Numbered from the stretch's first letter, positions 1 through 8,278 are shown. The stretch is 13,831 bases of DNA from Bacillota bacterium (GCA_030705695.1 JAUZPX010000046.1:1-13831); one strand, 5' to 3'. Notes: a model not told the origin generated them from the letters alone. Program-made: numbers and translations.

Positions 1-1
1 A

Positions 2-121
2 ATAAATAAAACAAACACAACCATTAATGTCAACGGTCGTCATGACCCTTGCATTGTTCCTAGAGTAGTGCCTGTTATTGAATCAGCGGCGGCTGTTGCA
101 ATTCTTGATTTGATATTATAA
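2..121 (+). CDS. aroC: Chorismate synthase, C-terminal end (5' part outside the window)
   Basis: Chorismate synthase makes chorismate from EPSP, the last step of the shikimate pathway in the cytoplasm. Only the last 39 codons are here, read from position 2 to the TAA at 119-121. The translation contains GRHDPCIVPRVVPVIESA, which fits the family's C-terminal signature: R-H-D-P-C, four residues, then small and hydrophobic residues ending in E-S-A. The tail AVAILDLIL is a typical end. The frame is open to the left edge, so the gene starts outside the window. It converges on the GH18 gene with only two bases between the stop codons, so each transcript must end inside or beyond its neighbour unless a terminator overlaps coding sequence; none is obvious here. 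Identification rests on the signature alone but is strong. Confidence 0.9.
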   Translation: MNKTNTTINVNGRHDPCIVPRVVPVIESAAAVAILDLIL

Positions 122-123
122 AT

Positions 124-1695
124 TTATTTATCTTCTTCAGGTGGAAACATTGAAATTGTTAGATCTTTCTTCGCAATTTTTCTTGGCGGTGTTTTTACTT
201 TTTTTGCAACTTTTTTAAACAGCTTACTTGCTTTTTGCTCTGAAGAATCAGGAACAGTTTTTGACGCACTTACCGCATTTGCTGTATTAGTCGTTCCCAT
301 GCTTACAGCCGATGTTTTCCTCGGAGCGGCTTTCTTAACACGAGATGTTTTCCAAGTTGGCGTTGTGGCAGGTGTTGTTGGGTTTATTGTCGGAGCAACT
401 GTAGGTGCGACTGTCGGAGCTACAGTTGGAGCAATAGTAGTTGTTGAACTTGAATCGCTGCCTCCCATTCCCTGATTCAACACCTGAGAATAATTTTGCC
501 ATACATCTGTACTCTCCTGCCCCAGTGACCATGTTGCCGAGCCTTTTAAATTGTATTTACTTACTAACTGCAACTTGGCATCAATAGATTGAGGAGTTTC
601 ATACCAAACTTGATAGGTACCGTTTGTTAATATTTTTCCGTTAATGCTATCAGTTTTGCTATAAGAATTAACAATAAATGTCGCTTTGGCGGCTTGCACT
701 GTTGTATTGTATTGTGTAGAAGCATTATATTCTGTTATCAACTGCTGAACTTTTGCAATTCCAACTCCGTTGCCGTTAAAATCACCTGTATCGCTCCAAA
801 TTCTGCCGTATAGCGGTATTCCCAATACAATTTTATTTGAAGGAACATATTTTAACGCATATTGTACTGATTGCTCTACCCATCCGATAGAAGCAACAGG
901 TCCAACTGGGCTTCCCTGGTAGCTTTCATCATAAGCCATTATCATTAAATAATCGGCGTATTGACCAAGAGCTGCATAATCAAATGAACCCTCATATCCA
1001 GAAGTCCATCCGTATGGATTTGCAGCAACGGCAATAGAAACCTCTTTGTTTGCTGGTAACTGAGCGCGCAAATCCCTTACAAAATTCACAAGCTCTTGCT
1101 TTTCGGTAGGTGTCATATTCTCGATATCAATGTTAATTCCATCAAGATTATTATTTTGAATGCTGGTTACCAAGGCCTGAATACCGCTATTATAATTGCT
1201 AAGAAGATTAATTCCTGCTGTTCTGTCCCAATTGTTGCTAAGATATGGGATTACTTTTTTTCCTTCTGAATGCATTGTACTTATAAAAGTTTGGCTAATT
1301 CCATTTTCAACAATACTTCCGTCTGTATTAACTTCATAATACCCCGGGGCAGCTGTATTAATCGAGTTCCCTGTATTATTGACCTGCTGAATCTGCTGAT
1401 TGGCAGTACCATAAAGCAAATAACCCATACTGTATCTTTCGTTTGTAGCACCCGTCACATTAATCATTGATGCAAACGGAAGTGAAGCTACCAAGACTAC
1501 TTTTGCCAACAAAAATTTAACTGATTTCACATTAACATTTTTTGTGTTCTCTTTTAAAAACTCAACAATATCGTTACTGTATTTGTCTTTGCTTTTTTTT
1601 GAAAAGAAATCAAGCCCGAATTCAGGTTCATTAATATCAAACACTACTATTACATCATAAGTTTCATCATTATTTTTTAAAAGCGAAATATTCAA
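124..1695 (-). CDS. GH18 glycoside hydrolase (YaaH/SleL-like) with N-terminal leader domain, one membrane helix and polybasic tail
   Basis: Predicted GH18 enzyme acting on GlcNAc-containing polymers, most likely peptidoglycan or spore cortex, since the catalytic part resembles the YaaH/SleL group. In this 523-aa protein the motif DGINIDIE lies at residues 185-192; E192 is the expected acid/base and D190 its partner, with N188 at the first Asp of the chitinase DxxDxDxE form. MAYDE at 253-257 and SATWSLGQE near 386-394 are further GH18 landmarks. Residues 1-57 form a charged non-signal domain, followed by one hydrophobic helix (about 58-83); similar leaders occur in clostridial spore-associated proteins (from memory). 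After the catalytic domain come an (APTV)4 linker (421-436) and a Lys/Arg-rich tail (449-510). Start is TTG at 1695 with AAGAAGGG upstream; no ATG precedes the membrane helix. A terminator (1767-1800) separates it from amylase A, so it is probably transcribed alone. Confidence 0.85.
   Translation of the reverse strand: MNISLLKNNDETYDVIVVFDINEPEFGLDFFSKKSKDKYSNDIVEFLKENTKNVNVKSVKFLLAKVVLVASLPFASMINVTGATNERYSMGYLLYGTANQQIQQVNNTGNSINTAAPGYYEVNTDGSIVENGISQTFISTMHSEGKKVIPYLSNNWDRTAGINLLSNYNSGIQALVTSIQNNNLDGINIDIENMTPTEKQELVNFVRDLRAQLPANKEVSIAVAANPYGWTSGYEGSFDYAALGQYADYLMIMAYDESYQGSPVGPVASIGWVEQSVQYALKYVPSNKIVLGIPLYGRIWSDTGDFNGNGVGIAKVQQLITEYNASTQYNTTVQAAKATFIVNSYSKTDSINGKILTNGTYQVWYETPQSIDAKLQLVSKYNLKGSATWSLGQESTDVWQNYSQVLNQGMGGSDSSSTTTIAPTVAPTVAPTVAPTINPTTPATTPTWKTSRVKKAAPRKTSAVSMGTTNTANAVSASKTVPDSSEQKASKLFKKVAKKVKTPPRKIAKKDLTISMFPPEEDK
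389..436. repeat. Four 12-nt tandem units encoding the APTV linker
   Basis: Four adjacent 12-base units of the form GTCGGAGCAACT, with scattered third-position changes, encode the (APTV)4 linker of the GH18 protein. Synonymous drift between units suggests that the linker is old and maintained at protein level. Confidence 0.8.
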
Positions 1696-1766
1696 AACAA
1701 AATCTGCCCTTCTTTTTAAGATTTGTTATATTATTCCCATTTCGCTTAATTTAATAAAAAATATTA

Positions 1767-1800
1767 AAAACTCCGTTCCAATTTAATGAAACGGAGTTTT
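1767..1800 (-). terminator. Rho-independent terminator after amylase A
   Basis: Perfect 11-bp stem: AAAACTCCGTT at 1767-1777 pairs with AACGGAGTTTT at 1790-1800 around a 12-base loop. On the minus strand a U-rich stretch follows (complement of 1751-1766). It lies 36 bases past the amylase A stop and upstream of the GH18 start, so it closes the dockerin-amylase A transcript. Confidence 0.85.
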
Positions 1801-1835
1801 AATTATTAGTAGTTTATTGCAGTTCTGCGAATAAA

Positions 1836-4139
1836 TTATTTGAGGTAATCTGTAGCTGTTCCGATAGCACCTGTGATCTTGTTGGTGCCGCCCAAGTCAA
1901 GGACGTAAATTCTCATATCACCCTTGCCGCATGCAGGAATGGTAAGTGTGCCATTTGTGACAACTTTTACATCACCTGTGATAGCATCAGTATATGTGCC
2001 GTTTGGAACGCTTGTGAATGTAGCTGCATTTGTAATTGCTACGCAAGCAAAGCTGTCAACGCCTGTAGATGCATCAGTATAGCGGCGTTTGAAGCACATG
2101 TCGCCTGTAACACCCTGCAATGAATATTGACCTCTCTGGAGAGCAGGAATTGCACGGCGGATCATGTTAAGTCTTTCAATCTGTTTTGAAAGCGGAGCAT
2201 TCAATGTATTGGCTACTTCGCCTGTTGCAGTAAATTTGCTAAAGTCTGTTGCTGTTACAGTACCCTGGAGGTGATCACCGAAATATGCACGACCAGTTTG
2301 TGCAATAGGAGCGTTTGGACCAACGTCCATCTGAACACCTTTCTGGAATTCAATTTCACCGCCGTAATAGAGGCAAGGAATTCCGCGGAATGTGAACAGT
2401 AAGTTGAGGTCTTCAGCCCATGCCAATGTGCCTCCGGTGTAACGTGTATATTGTGATCCTTGTGGTGAATAGTCGTGAGATTCAACATATGTTACATTCC
2501 ATGTAGCATCATTGTAGTATTGGTCGCAACCTTTAACTGTGTTCCATGCTTCTAACGCATTGTCAAAGTTCCAGTGCATTGGGAAATCAATAACGCTCAT
2601 GCCTGAATATTTACTATAATCAGGTGTATGATAGTTATTACCATCCAAGAAAGCATTTGTGCTTGTCGGTTGATTTGAAGTATTGTCATACGTATTCCAA
2701 TGTGTAACAGTCATCTTCATGTTGTCTTCCAATGACTGGCTCTTCCATTTTGTTGCCCATGAAGGATCTGACTCTGCCCATGTGTAGAACGGACAGGATT
2801 CACCTGGATGTTCACGATACCAAATACTATTATAACGGCAGCAAACTTCACCAAACATAAAGAAGTTGGAATCGCCGTATGAAAGCATTTGTTTGTTGTA
2901 CAACAAGTTAAGATCAAGTCTCATAATATGACGAGTTGTATCGACACGGAATGCGTCAACGCCCATTTGTACATATTTTCCGTAAGTGCTTGTCAGATAG
3001 TTTGCAACATCAGGGTTTTCTGAGTTGAGGTCAACGCAGTCTCCTGCGATCTGACAGAACTTACAAGTATAATCGTCCCAGTTAAGACTTGCAAAATAAC
3101 CATTATGGTAATAGTTATGTGGGTTATTTGTTGTAGATGTGGAAACCCAATCTTTTGCCTGTAAGTCTTTCATCAAGTCAAGTCTCTGCTGATATTGTGT
3201 GTATGGCTGTTGTGCATAGTAAGTTGCAGTATCAGGAAGACCTGAATTAGGTAATGTCTGCATTGAAGTTTCAATAGTTGCTAAATCCTGGATCTTTGTG
3301 TAAACCTTTTTGAAGAGTGGAGCAAAGTGTGCTTCACCAAAGTTACCTGTATGATTCCAAACAACGTCTTGAATTATCTTGATATTTTTTTGGTGAGCTG
3401 AATCAATCAAATCTTGATATGTTGCGCCGGCACTTTCGTAACGAGCATCAACTGTTGAGAAATCAAATGCATGATATCCATGGTAATCGTAGCCGCTGGC
3501 ATTTGTAACAACAGGAGTAATCCAAATTGCTGAGAAACCAAGTGCTTTGATGTAATCGAGTTTATCGATTAAGCCTTGGAAGTCTCCACGCCATGCTGGA
3601 TCAGAATCTGGGTTGTTAGCTTTTGAGTCATCCCAGCAGTGTACGTTGTTTCCTGTATCACCATCATAAAAACGTGTTGTAATGACAAAGTAAATTGAAT
3701 CTGTTCTCATATCAGATGTTGTGTATTTATTGCCATTATCCGGGTTGTAAGTATGCCATTTGCTATCAGTATAGAACCAGCTTTCACCGGTTGTCTTTGA
3801 GTACTCACTAGATTGAACATTATTTACAATAAACATAATGTTAATTTTTGTGATGCTTGAATCAAATTTGTAGGTGTACCAGTTAGCACCCTCGTTGCTG
3901 TCAGCTGTCATTGCAACGCCAGGATACTTAACCTCTATATTTTGTGGCAAGCTGTTCCAATAGTAAATATATGGAACGCCGCTTGTGCTTTTATAGTGCA
4001 CTATAATCTGGCTCGCAGTTGCTTTGGTCTCTGCTGTTTTGGAAGCTGCAGCGTTAGCACTTACAGTATTCATAACAGCGATACCGGCAATGAGTACAAA
4101 AACGAGAACCAGTGCAGAAAGCTTTTTAAGTTTTTTCAT
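1836..4139 (-). CDS. Secreted GH13 alpha-amylase with N-terminal CBM26-like module (amylase A)
   Basis: Extracellular alpha-amylase of family GH13, expected to cleave alpha-1,4 bonds in starch. With the start at 4139 it has 767 residues. Signal peptide 1-31 is a Lys-rich start, a hydrophobic core and ANA. A CBM26-like starch-binding module spans about 44-133, with aromatics Y59, Y60, W61 and W87. The GH13 barrel begins near 146. All four conserved regions are seen: DVVWNH (258-263), FRVD with R398 and nucleophile D400, FGE with acid/base E431, and SHD with H555 and D556. A C-terminal beta domain ends the protein, and there is no dockerin. ATG 4139 is preferred because AGGAGG (4146-4151) directly abuts the upstream ATG at 4145 but sits 6 bases from this one. 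It follows the dockerin gene by 34 bases, so it is probably co-transcribed. It is a close paralogue of amylase B. The GH13 subfamily and the exact product are not assigned. Confidence 0.93.
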   Translation of the reverse strand: MKKLKKLSALVLVFVLIAGIAVMNTVSANAAASKTAETKATASQIIVHYKSTSGVPYIYYWNSLPQNIEVKYPGVAMTADSNEGANWYTYKFDSSITKINIMFIVNNVQSSEYSKTTGESWFYTDSKWHTYNPDNGNKYTTSDMRTDSIYFVITTRFYDGDTGNNVHCWDDSKANNPDSDPAWRGDFQGLIDKLDYIKALGFSAIWITPVVTNASGYDYHGYHAFDFSTVDARYESAGATYQDLIDSAHQKNIKIIQDVVWNHTGNFGEAHFAPLFKKVYTKIQDLATIETSMQTLPNSGLPDTATYYAQQPYTQYQQRLDLMKDLQAKDWVSTSTTNNPHNYYHNGYFASLNWDDYTCKFCQIAGDCVDLNSENPDVANYLTSTYGKYVQMGVDAFRVDTTRHIMRLDLNLLYNKQMLSYGDSNFFMFGEVCCRYNSIWYREHPGESCPFYTWAESDPSWATKWKSQSLEDNMKMTVTHWNTYDNTSNQPTSTNAFLDGNNYHTPDYSKYSGMSVIDFPMHWNFDNALEAWNTVKGCDQYYNDATWNVTYVESHDYSPQGSQYTRYTGGTLAWAEDLNLLFTFRGIPCLYYGGEIEFQKGVQMDVGPNAPIAQTGRAYFGDHLQGTVTATDFSKFTATGEVANTLNAPLSKQIERLNMIRRAIPALQRGQYSLQGVTGDMCFKRRYTDASTGVDSFACVAITNAATFTSVPNGTYTDAITGDVKVVTNGTLTIPACGKGDMRIYVLDLGGTNKITGAIGTATDYLK

Positions 4140-4173
4140 TTCCATCCTCCTATCAAAATTCTCTAAAAATATC

Positions 4174-5607
4174 TTAGCTCATGCCTGCAAGCTTTTTCTG
4201 AATAGCTGTTGCATCTTTCAAATTGACAATGCTGTCGCCATTGTAATCAGCGTTGGTTTTGCCCTGAGTAGTTAATGTTGATAACCCTACCAGATATTTC
4301 TGAATAAGTGTGGCATCTTTAAGATTTACAACGCCGTCACAGTTAGCATCACCTGGTACAGGTACAACTACAGCAGAAACATTATAAGTACAGGAGCTTG
4401 TAGCTGTCTTTCCTGCTGCATCTTTAACATTAACAGTTAAAGTATAGTTACCGGCAGCTGTCGGTGTCCATGAGCAAGTATTGCTTGTTGAGAAGTCACT
4501 GATAGTTGTACCGTTAGCTTGGAACTGATAAGTATACGGAGCTGTTCCGTTTGCAGCAACAGCAGTTAAAGTAACTTTTGTATTAGCAGTAGCGGTTGAT
4601 GGGTTCTGTGTAAATGATTGAACAATCGGTACCAGCGGATCTGATGATACGCTATACGTATAAGTTGTTGTGATCGTTTGGTTATCTGAACCCTGTACTG
4701 AAGCCGCTACTGTATAAGTTCCTGAAGAAGTAGGAGTGAACGTATAGTTCGGGCTTAAAGTATAGTAGGGAACATTAGCAGTTTTGCCAGATGGATCAGT
4801 AACAACAAATTTATAGAATAATAAATTTGTGCCTGTATGTCCACCTGAAGCATTTACATTGATAGTTGTTTGTGCATTTGTTTGTAAAGGTGAGTTGTTG
4901 CTCGGTGTCATAGCTTTAAATACGGGCGGTACAGCAATTGTATCATCCATAATCGTATATGAAAACTCACGCTTGCTTGTATTGTTTGCAGGATCCTGCC
5001 CGATAATACGTACTGTGTAAGTATCGGCAACTGTTGGTGTCCAAGTATATGTGCCGCTTGCAGAATAATCTTGGAGCACTTGCTCTGTTCCTGTTGAAGC
5101 AGGTATTACAGAGAAGCGATATTGAACTGCACCGTTTTCACTGGTTGCAGCTGCTGAAATCGCAATAGGCATACCTTTGTATTGTGGGGAATCAGGTGTA
5201 GCACCAAAAGAAGTAAAGTGAACAGGGCTAGTATCATATGTACCCCATGATCCAGCTTTGTTGTCGTACATTCCGCCGCTTGCGGGAAGTGTTAAGTCGC
5301 TTGTTTGCGGTGAACCATTATTACTGAAAATACATTTTGTCTGATCACCAGGAATAGTATAGGAATATATATTCCCCTCGACTAAAGTCATTTTTACGCC
5401 TGGCCATGCAGCATTTGTTTTACCGCTCGTTCCGCCCCATGCATAGCAATAACAATTCGCCCAGCCAGCAGTATTATTTAAAAATACCTGGTCGCCCTGA
5501 GCTGCTTTTGCAGTTATGGAAACGTTTCCCGATACGGCGCAAAAAACAGCCATGACAAGTGTCAAGGCTAACACTGTGCTGACAATTTTAAGCTTAGTTT
5601 TTACCAT
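4174..5607 (-). CDS. Secreted non-catalytic starch-binding protein: CBM26, three Ig-like domains, type I dockerin
   Basis: A 477-aa exported protein with no recognisable enzyme domain. Signal peptide about 1-35. A CBM26-like module follows at about 38-125 (W49, Y53, Y55, W57, WPGVKMT at 68-74). Three Ig/PKD-like beta domains at about 128-220, 226-321 and 325-411 each end in a (Y/S)(T/S)(W/F)TPT..G/D.YT(V/L) strand. A type I dockerin (418-477) has two calcium loops, D420-N422-D424-N428-D431 and D454-N456-D458-N462-D465. Dockerins plug into cohesins on scaffoldins, as in cellulosomes and the Ruminococcus bromii amylosome, so this protein probably tethers starch to such a complex or to the cell surface. 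ATG 5607 has AGGAGG 6 bases upstream. It lies between two GH13 amylases and has its own promoter with the shared motif at 5782-5798. No cohesin gene is in the window. Function is inferred from domains. Confidence 0.9.
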   Translation of the reverse strand: MVKTKLKIVSTVLALTLVMAVFCAVSGNVSITAKAAQGDQVFLNNTAGWANCYCYAWGGTSGKTNAAWPGVKMTLVEGNIYSYTIPGDQTKCIFSNNGSPQTSDLTLPASGGMYDNKAGSWGTYDTSPVHFTSFGATPDSPQYKGMPIAISAAATSENGAVQYRFSVIPASTGTEQVLQDYSASGTYTWTPTVADTYTVRIIGQDPANNTSKREFSYTIMDDTIAVPPVFKAMTPSNNSPLQTNAQTTINVNASGGHTGTNLLFYKFVVTDPSGKTANVPYYTLSPNYTFTPTSSGTYTVAASVQGSDNQTITTTYTYSVSSDPLVPIVQSFTQNPSTATANTKVTLTAVAANGTAPYTYQFQANGTTISDFSTSNTCSWTPTAAGNYTLTVNVKDAAGKTATSSCTYNVSAVVVPVPGDANCDGVVNLKDATLIQKYLVGLSTLTTQGKTNADYNGDSIVNLKDATAIQKKLAGMS

Positions 5608-5661
5608 TTTTTCTCCTCCTGTTGTAAATTTCTTCTAAAATATGAGAAACATGCAAAACTT

Positions 5662-5675
5662 TGTAATCGTTTTCT
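5662..5675. promoter_or_regulatory. cre-like site (candidate CcpA operator) in the dockerin gene leader
   Basis: TGTAATCGTTTTCT fits the cre consensus TGWNANCGNTNWCA at every defined position except the last base. It lies about 50 bases downstream of the TATAAT box at 5728-5733, inside the untranslated leader, where CcpA can act as a roadblock. Catabolite control would suit a starch gene, but one site in AT-rich DNA can arise by chance. Confidence 0.4.
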
Positions 5676-5727
5676 AAAAAATCCTTCAAAATAACAATTA
5701 CATTTTCCATTTTCACGCTTCACAGTT

Positions 5728-5733
5728 ATTATA
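5728..5733 (-). promoter_or_regulatory. -10 box of the dockerin-amylase A promoter
   Basis: TATAAT on the minus strand, 120 bases before the dockerin start codon. The -35 position 17 bases upstream reads TTAATT, a poor match, which suggests dependence on an activator. The shared motif at 5782-5798 lies 48 bases further upstream. Confidence 0.5.
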
Positions 5734-5781
5734 TTACATTTTATGAATAAAATTAATTACGAAAAAGAATTAAATTGTTTG

Positions 5782-5814
5782 ATTGTTGCACAAACTTTAT
5801 ATACAGATTATATG
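5782..5814 (-). promoter_or_regulatory. Shared upstream motif, copy 1 (dockerin promoter)
   Basis: On the minus strand this reads CATAT, 11 variable bases, then AAAGTTTGTGCAACAAT. The same arrangement with one base changed occurs upstream of amylase B (8279-8311). Surrounding bases differ, so the motif is probably a protein-binding site. The inner TTGTGCAA is palindromic, as expected for a dimeric regulator. Read on the plus strand it also looks like a -35/-10 pair (TTGCAC-N17-TATATG), an alternative explanation. Confidence 0.55.
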
Positions 5815-5834
5815 TATATTCTACAAAATTCTTT

Positions 5835-5882
5835 GCTATCTAATAGCACACGTAAAGCTCCCTGAAAAACAGAGAGCTTTAC
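5835..5882 (-). terminator. Hairpin pair downstream of amylase B
   Basis: GTAAAGCTC (5852-5860) pairs with GAGCTTTAC (5874-5882). Including an inner wobble pair and CTG/CAG, the minus-strand RNA forms a 13-bp stem with a five-U loop, 11 bases after the stop codon. A second small stem, GCTAT/ATAGC, follows at 5835-5847. There is no clear U tract, so it may instead stabilise or process the 3' end of the amylase B mRNA, with partial read-through into the dockerin gene. Confidence 0.6.
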
Positions 5883-5892
5883 ATAATATTTA

Positions 5893-8145
5893 TTATTTAA
5901 GATACGCTGTTGATGTGCCGATTGCACCTGAAATTTTATTGCTACCGCCAAGATCAAGTACATATACTCTCATATCACCTTTTCCTTCTGCAGGAACGGT
6001 AAGTGTATTATTGGTAACAACTTTTACATCACCGGTTATAGCATCTGTATATGTGCCGTTTAAGATATTTGAGAATGTTGCGCCATTAGTAATTGAAACT
6101 AGGCAATAGCTGTCAACACCTGTAGATGCATTCGTATAGCGGCGTTTAAAAGCGAGATCGCCTGTTACACCATTTGTAGTATATTGACCCAATTGCAATG
6201 CAGGCACAGCACGGCGAATCATATTAAGTCTTTCCAATTGTTTGGAAAGAGGAGCATTTAGTGTGTTAGCAATTGTTCCGCTTGCCGTAAACTGACTGAA
6301 GTCGGTTGCAGTTACTGTTCCATCCAGATAATCTCCGAAGTAAGCACGACCTGTTGTGGAAAGCGGACCTTGCTCTCCAATATCGCATGGAGAACCTTTT
6401 TTGAATTCAACTTCAGAGCCGTAATAGATGCAAGGTACGCCTCGGAATGTAAACATTAAATCCATGTTCTCTGCCCAGGCATCTGTACCGCCCGAATAGC
6501 GGTTGTTAGAGTTTGGACCATAATCGTGGCAATCAACATAAACAACATTATACGTTGAGTCGTTAAAATACTGATCGTTTAGAGTTGCTTCTCTGAAAGC
6601 ATTGCTTGCAGAATCGAAATTCCAGAACATCGGATAATCTATAACACCTGTACCGTTTGCTTTGCTGTAATCAGGCGTATGATACGTATTGTCATTGCTG
6701 AGTATAGCATTCTGGCTTGTAGGCTGACCTGTAACAGAACAGTTTGCCTGCCAGTATGCGCCACATGAAATTGCCAGGTTGCTCGCTTGATCGTTGCTCC
6801 AACCCCAATCTTTTGACTCTGCCCATGTATAGAACGGAGTAGAATCAACCGGTTGATTATGGTTCCAAACTTCATTTACACGAGTGCAAACCTCACTAAA
6901 GAGGAAGAAGTTCTTCTGTGTTGCATCTTGCTTCCAACGTGGGAAGAAATTCATATTCAAAGAAAGTCTGCTTACATTCTTTGCTGTATCAAGTCTGAAA
7001 TAGTCAACGCCGTCTTTCAGCATTTGACCGTACCAGTTACTAAAGTATTGTCCTATAGTTGGATTTTCTGTATTAATATCAACACAGTCACCTGCAATTT
7101 GACCTGTTTGCTCGCTTGGCTGCTCCCAGGATAATGTAGTTGTATGATGATAATAATTGTTTACATCATGGTTGACTCCGTCAGTATTTTTCATTAAGGC
7201 AAGTCTTGCAGCGTATTGCAGAGCAGGAGTTAACGAATCGTAGTTTGAGGGCAACTGGCTATTTGACAGTTGCTTCATGCAAGAAATGCTAGCCAAATCT
7301 TTTACAGAGCTATATTTCTTTACAAACATAGGAGCCAAAGTTGCTTCACCAAAGTTACCGCTATGATTAACAACAATATCCTGAACCAGGTTCATACCTT
7401 TAGCATGGATAGCATCAATTAAATCCTGATAAGAAGCTCCTGTGCTTTCATATCGTGGATCAACCTTTGAAAAATCAAATGCATGATATCCGTGATAGTC
7501 GTAACCGCTGGCATTTTCTACAACAGGTGTAATCCAAATTGCAGAAAAACCAAGAGCCTTGATATAATCGAGCTTATTAATTAAGCCCTGGAAATCACCG
7601 TGCCATGCTGGATCGGTATCCGGGTTGTTCGCTTGAGGATCATCCCAGCAATGAACTGTGTTTCCGGAGTTGCCGTCATAAAAACGTGTTGTAATAATAA
7701 AATAAATTGTTTGTGTTCTAAAGTCAGGAGTTGTATGAGCAGGAACTGTATCAGGATTGTATCCGTACCATTTTCCGTCTGAATACCACCACTCACCAGT
7801 TGTTCTCGACTCTTCAGAAGACTGCACATTATTAAGAATAAACATCATATTAATCTTTGTGATGCTTTGGTCAAACGTATATGTATACCAATTAGACCCC
7901 TGAGCACTGTCTGCTGTCATAGCCTTTCCCGGATACTGCACTTCAATATTCTGCGGGAGGCTGTTCCAATAATAAATATTAGGAGCACCGCTTGTACTTT
8001 TATAGTGCACTATTATCTGATTCGCACTTGCCTTAGTTTGTGCTTTTGACGTTGCCGCATTTGCACTTACAGTATTCATAACAGCAATACCGGCAATAAG
8101 AACAACCGAAAGGATAAGTGCTGAAAACTTTTTAAGCTTTCTCAT
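5893..8145 (-). CDS. Secreted GH13 alpha-amylase with N-terminal CBM26-like module (amylase B)
   Basis: Paralogue of amylase A with the same architecture, 750 residues from ATG 8145. Signal peptide 1-31, CBM26-like module about 43-131 (Y58, Y59, W60, W86, W119, W120), GH13 barrel from about 145, and a C-terminal beta domain with no dockerin. Catalytic regions are intact: DIVVNH (256-261), FRLD with R384 and nucleophile D386, FSE with acid/base E418, and CHD with H540 and D541. Region II ends in KN where amylase A has RH, and the segment before the nucleophile (about 275-350) differs most, so substrate preference may differ. Longer in-frame starts exist up to 8178, but AGGAGG (8152-8157) lies inside that extension and 6 bases before ATG 8145, which begins a normal signal peptide. 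First gene of the cluster, with its own promoter (TATAAT at 8236-8241, shared motif at 8279-8295). Confidence 0.93.
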   Translation of the reverse strand: MRKLKKFSALILSVVLIAGIAVMNTVSANAATSKAQTKASANQIIVHYKSTSGAPNIYYWNSLPQNIEVQYPGKAMTADSAQGSNWYTYTFDQSITKINMMFILNNVQSSEESRTTGEWWYSDGKWYGYNPDTVPAHTTPDFRTQTIYFIITTRFYDGNSGNTVHCWDDPQANNPDTDPAWHGDFQGLINKLDYIKALGFSAIWITPVVENASGYDYHGYHAFDFSKVDPRYESTGASYQDLIDAIHAKGMNLVQDIVVNHSGNFGEATLAPMFVKKYSSVKDLASISCMKQLSNSQLPSNYDSLTPALQYAARLALMKNTDGVNHDVNNYYHHTTTLSWEQPSEQTGQIAGDCVDINTENPTIGQYFSNWYGQMLKDGVDYFRLDTAKNVSRLSLNMNFFPRWKQDATQKNFFLFSEVCTRVNEVWNHNQPVDSTPFYTWAESKDWGWSNDQASNLAISCGAYWQANCSVTGQPTSQNAILSNDNTYHTPDYSKANGTGVIDYPMFWNFDSASNAFREATLNDQYFNDSTYNVVYVDCHDYGPNSNNRYSGGTDAWAENMDLMFTFRGVPCIYYGSEVEFKKGSPCDIGEQGPLSTTGRAYFGDYLDGTVTATDFSQFTASGTIANTLNAPLSKQLERLNMIRRAVPALQLGQYTTNGVTGDLAFKRRYTNASTGVDSYCLVSITNGATFSNILNGTYTDAITGDVKVVTNNTLTVPAEGKGDMRVYVLDLGGSNKISGAIGTSTAYLK

Positions 8146-8235
8146 TTTCTTCCTCCTGTTTTTCATAAATAATTCCAATAAATCCTAAACTTCGAAAAAA
8201 ATCAATTAATATCAAAAAATCCCGAAACTTATAAT

Positions 8236-8241
8236 ATTATA
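8236..8241 (-). promoter_or_regulatory. -10 box of the amylase B promoter
   Basis: TATAAT on the minus strand, 90 bases before the amylase B start. The expected -35 position (TTTAAT) is weak. The shared motif begins 37 bases upstream, exactly 11 bases closer than in the dockerin promoter, about one helical turn. Confidence 0.5.
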
Positions 8242-8278
8242 CTTTATTTTGACAAATAATTAAATAATATAAAAAATT

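Noticed and set aside
4140..4145. Upstream ATG (4145) as the amylase A start
   Set aside because: AGGAGG directly touches this ATG, leaving no spacing; ATG 4139 has the normal 6 bases and begins the signal peptide cleanly.
4024..4275. Plus-strand frame across the dockerin-amylase A junction
   Set aside because: It lies opposite the amylase A signal peptide and the dockerin end; hydrophobic stretches come from the complementary signal-peptide codons.
5835..5882. Hairpin pair as a riboswitch or attenuator for the dockerin gene
   Set aside because: It lies upstream of the probable dockerin promoter (TATAAT 5728-5733), so it would not be in that leader; it belongs to the 3' end of the amylase B mRNA.
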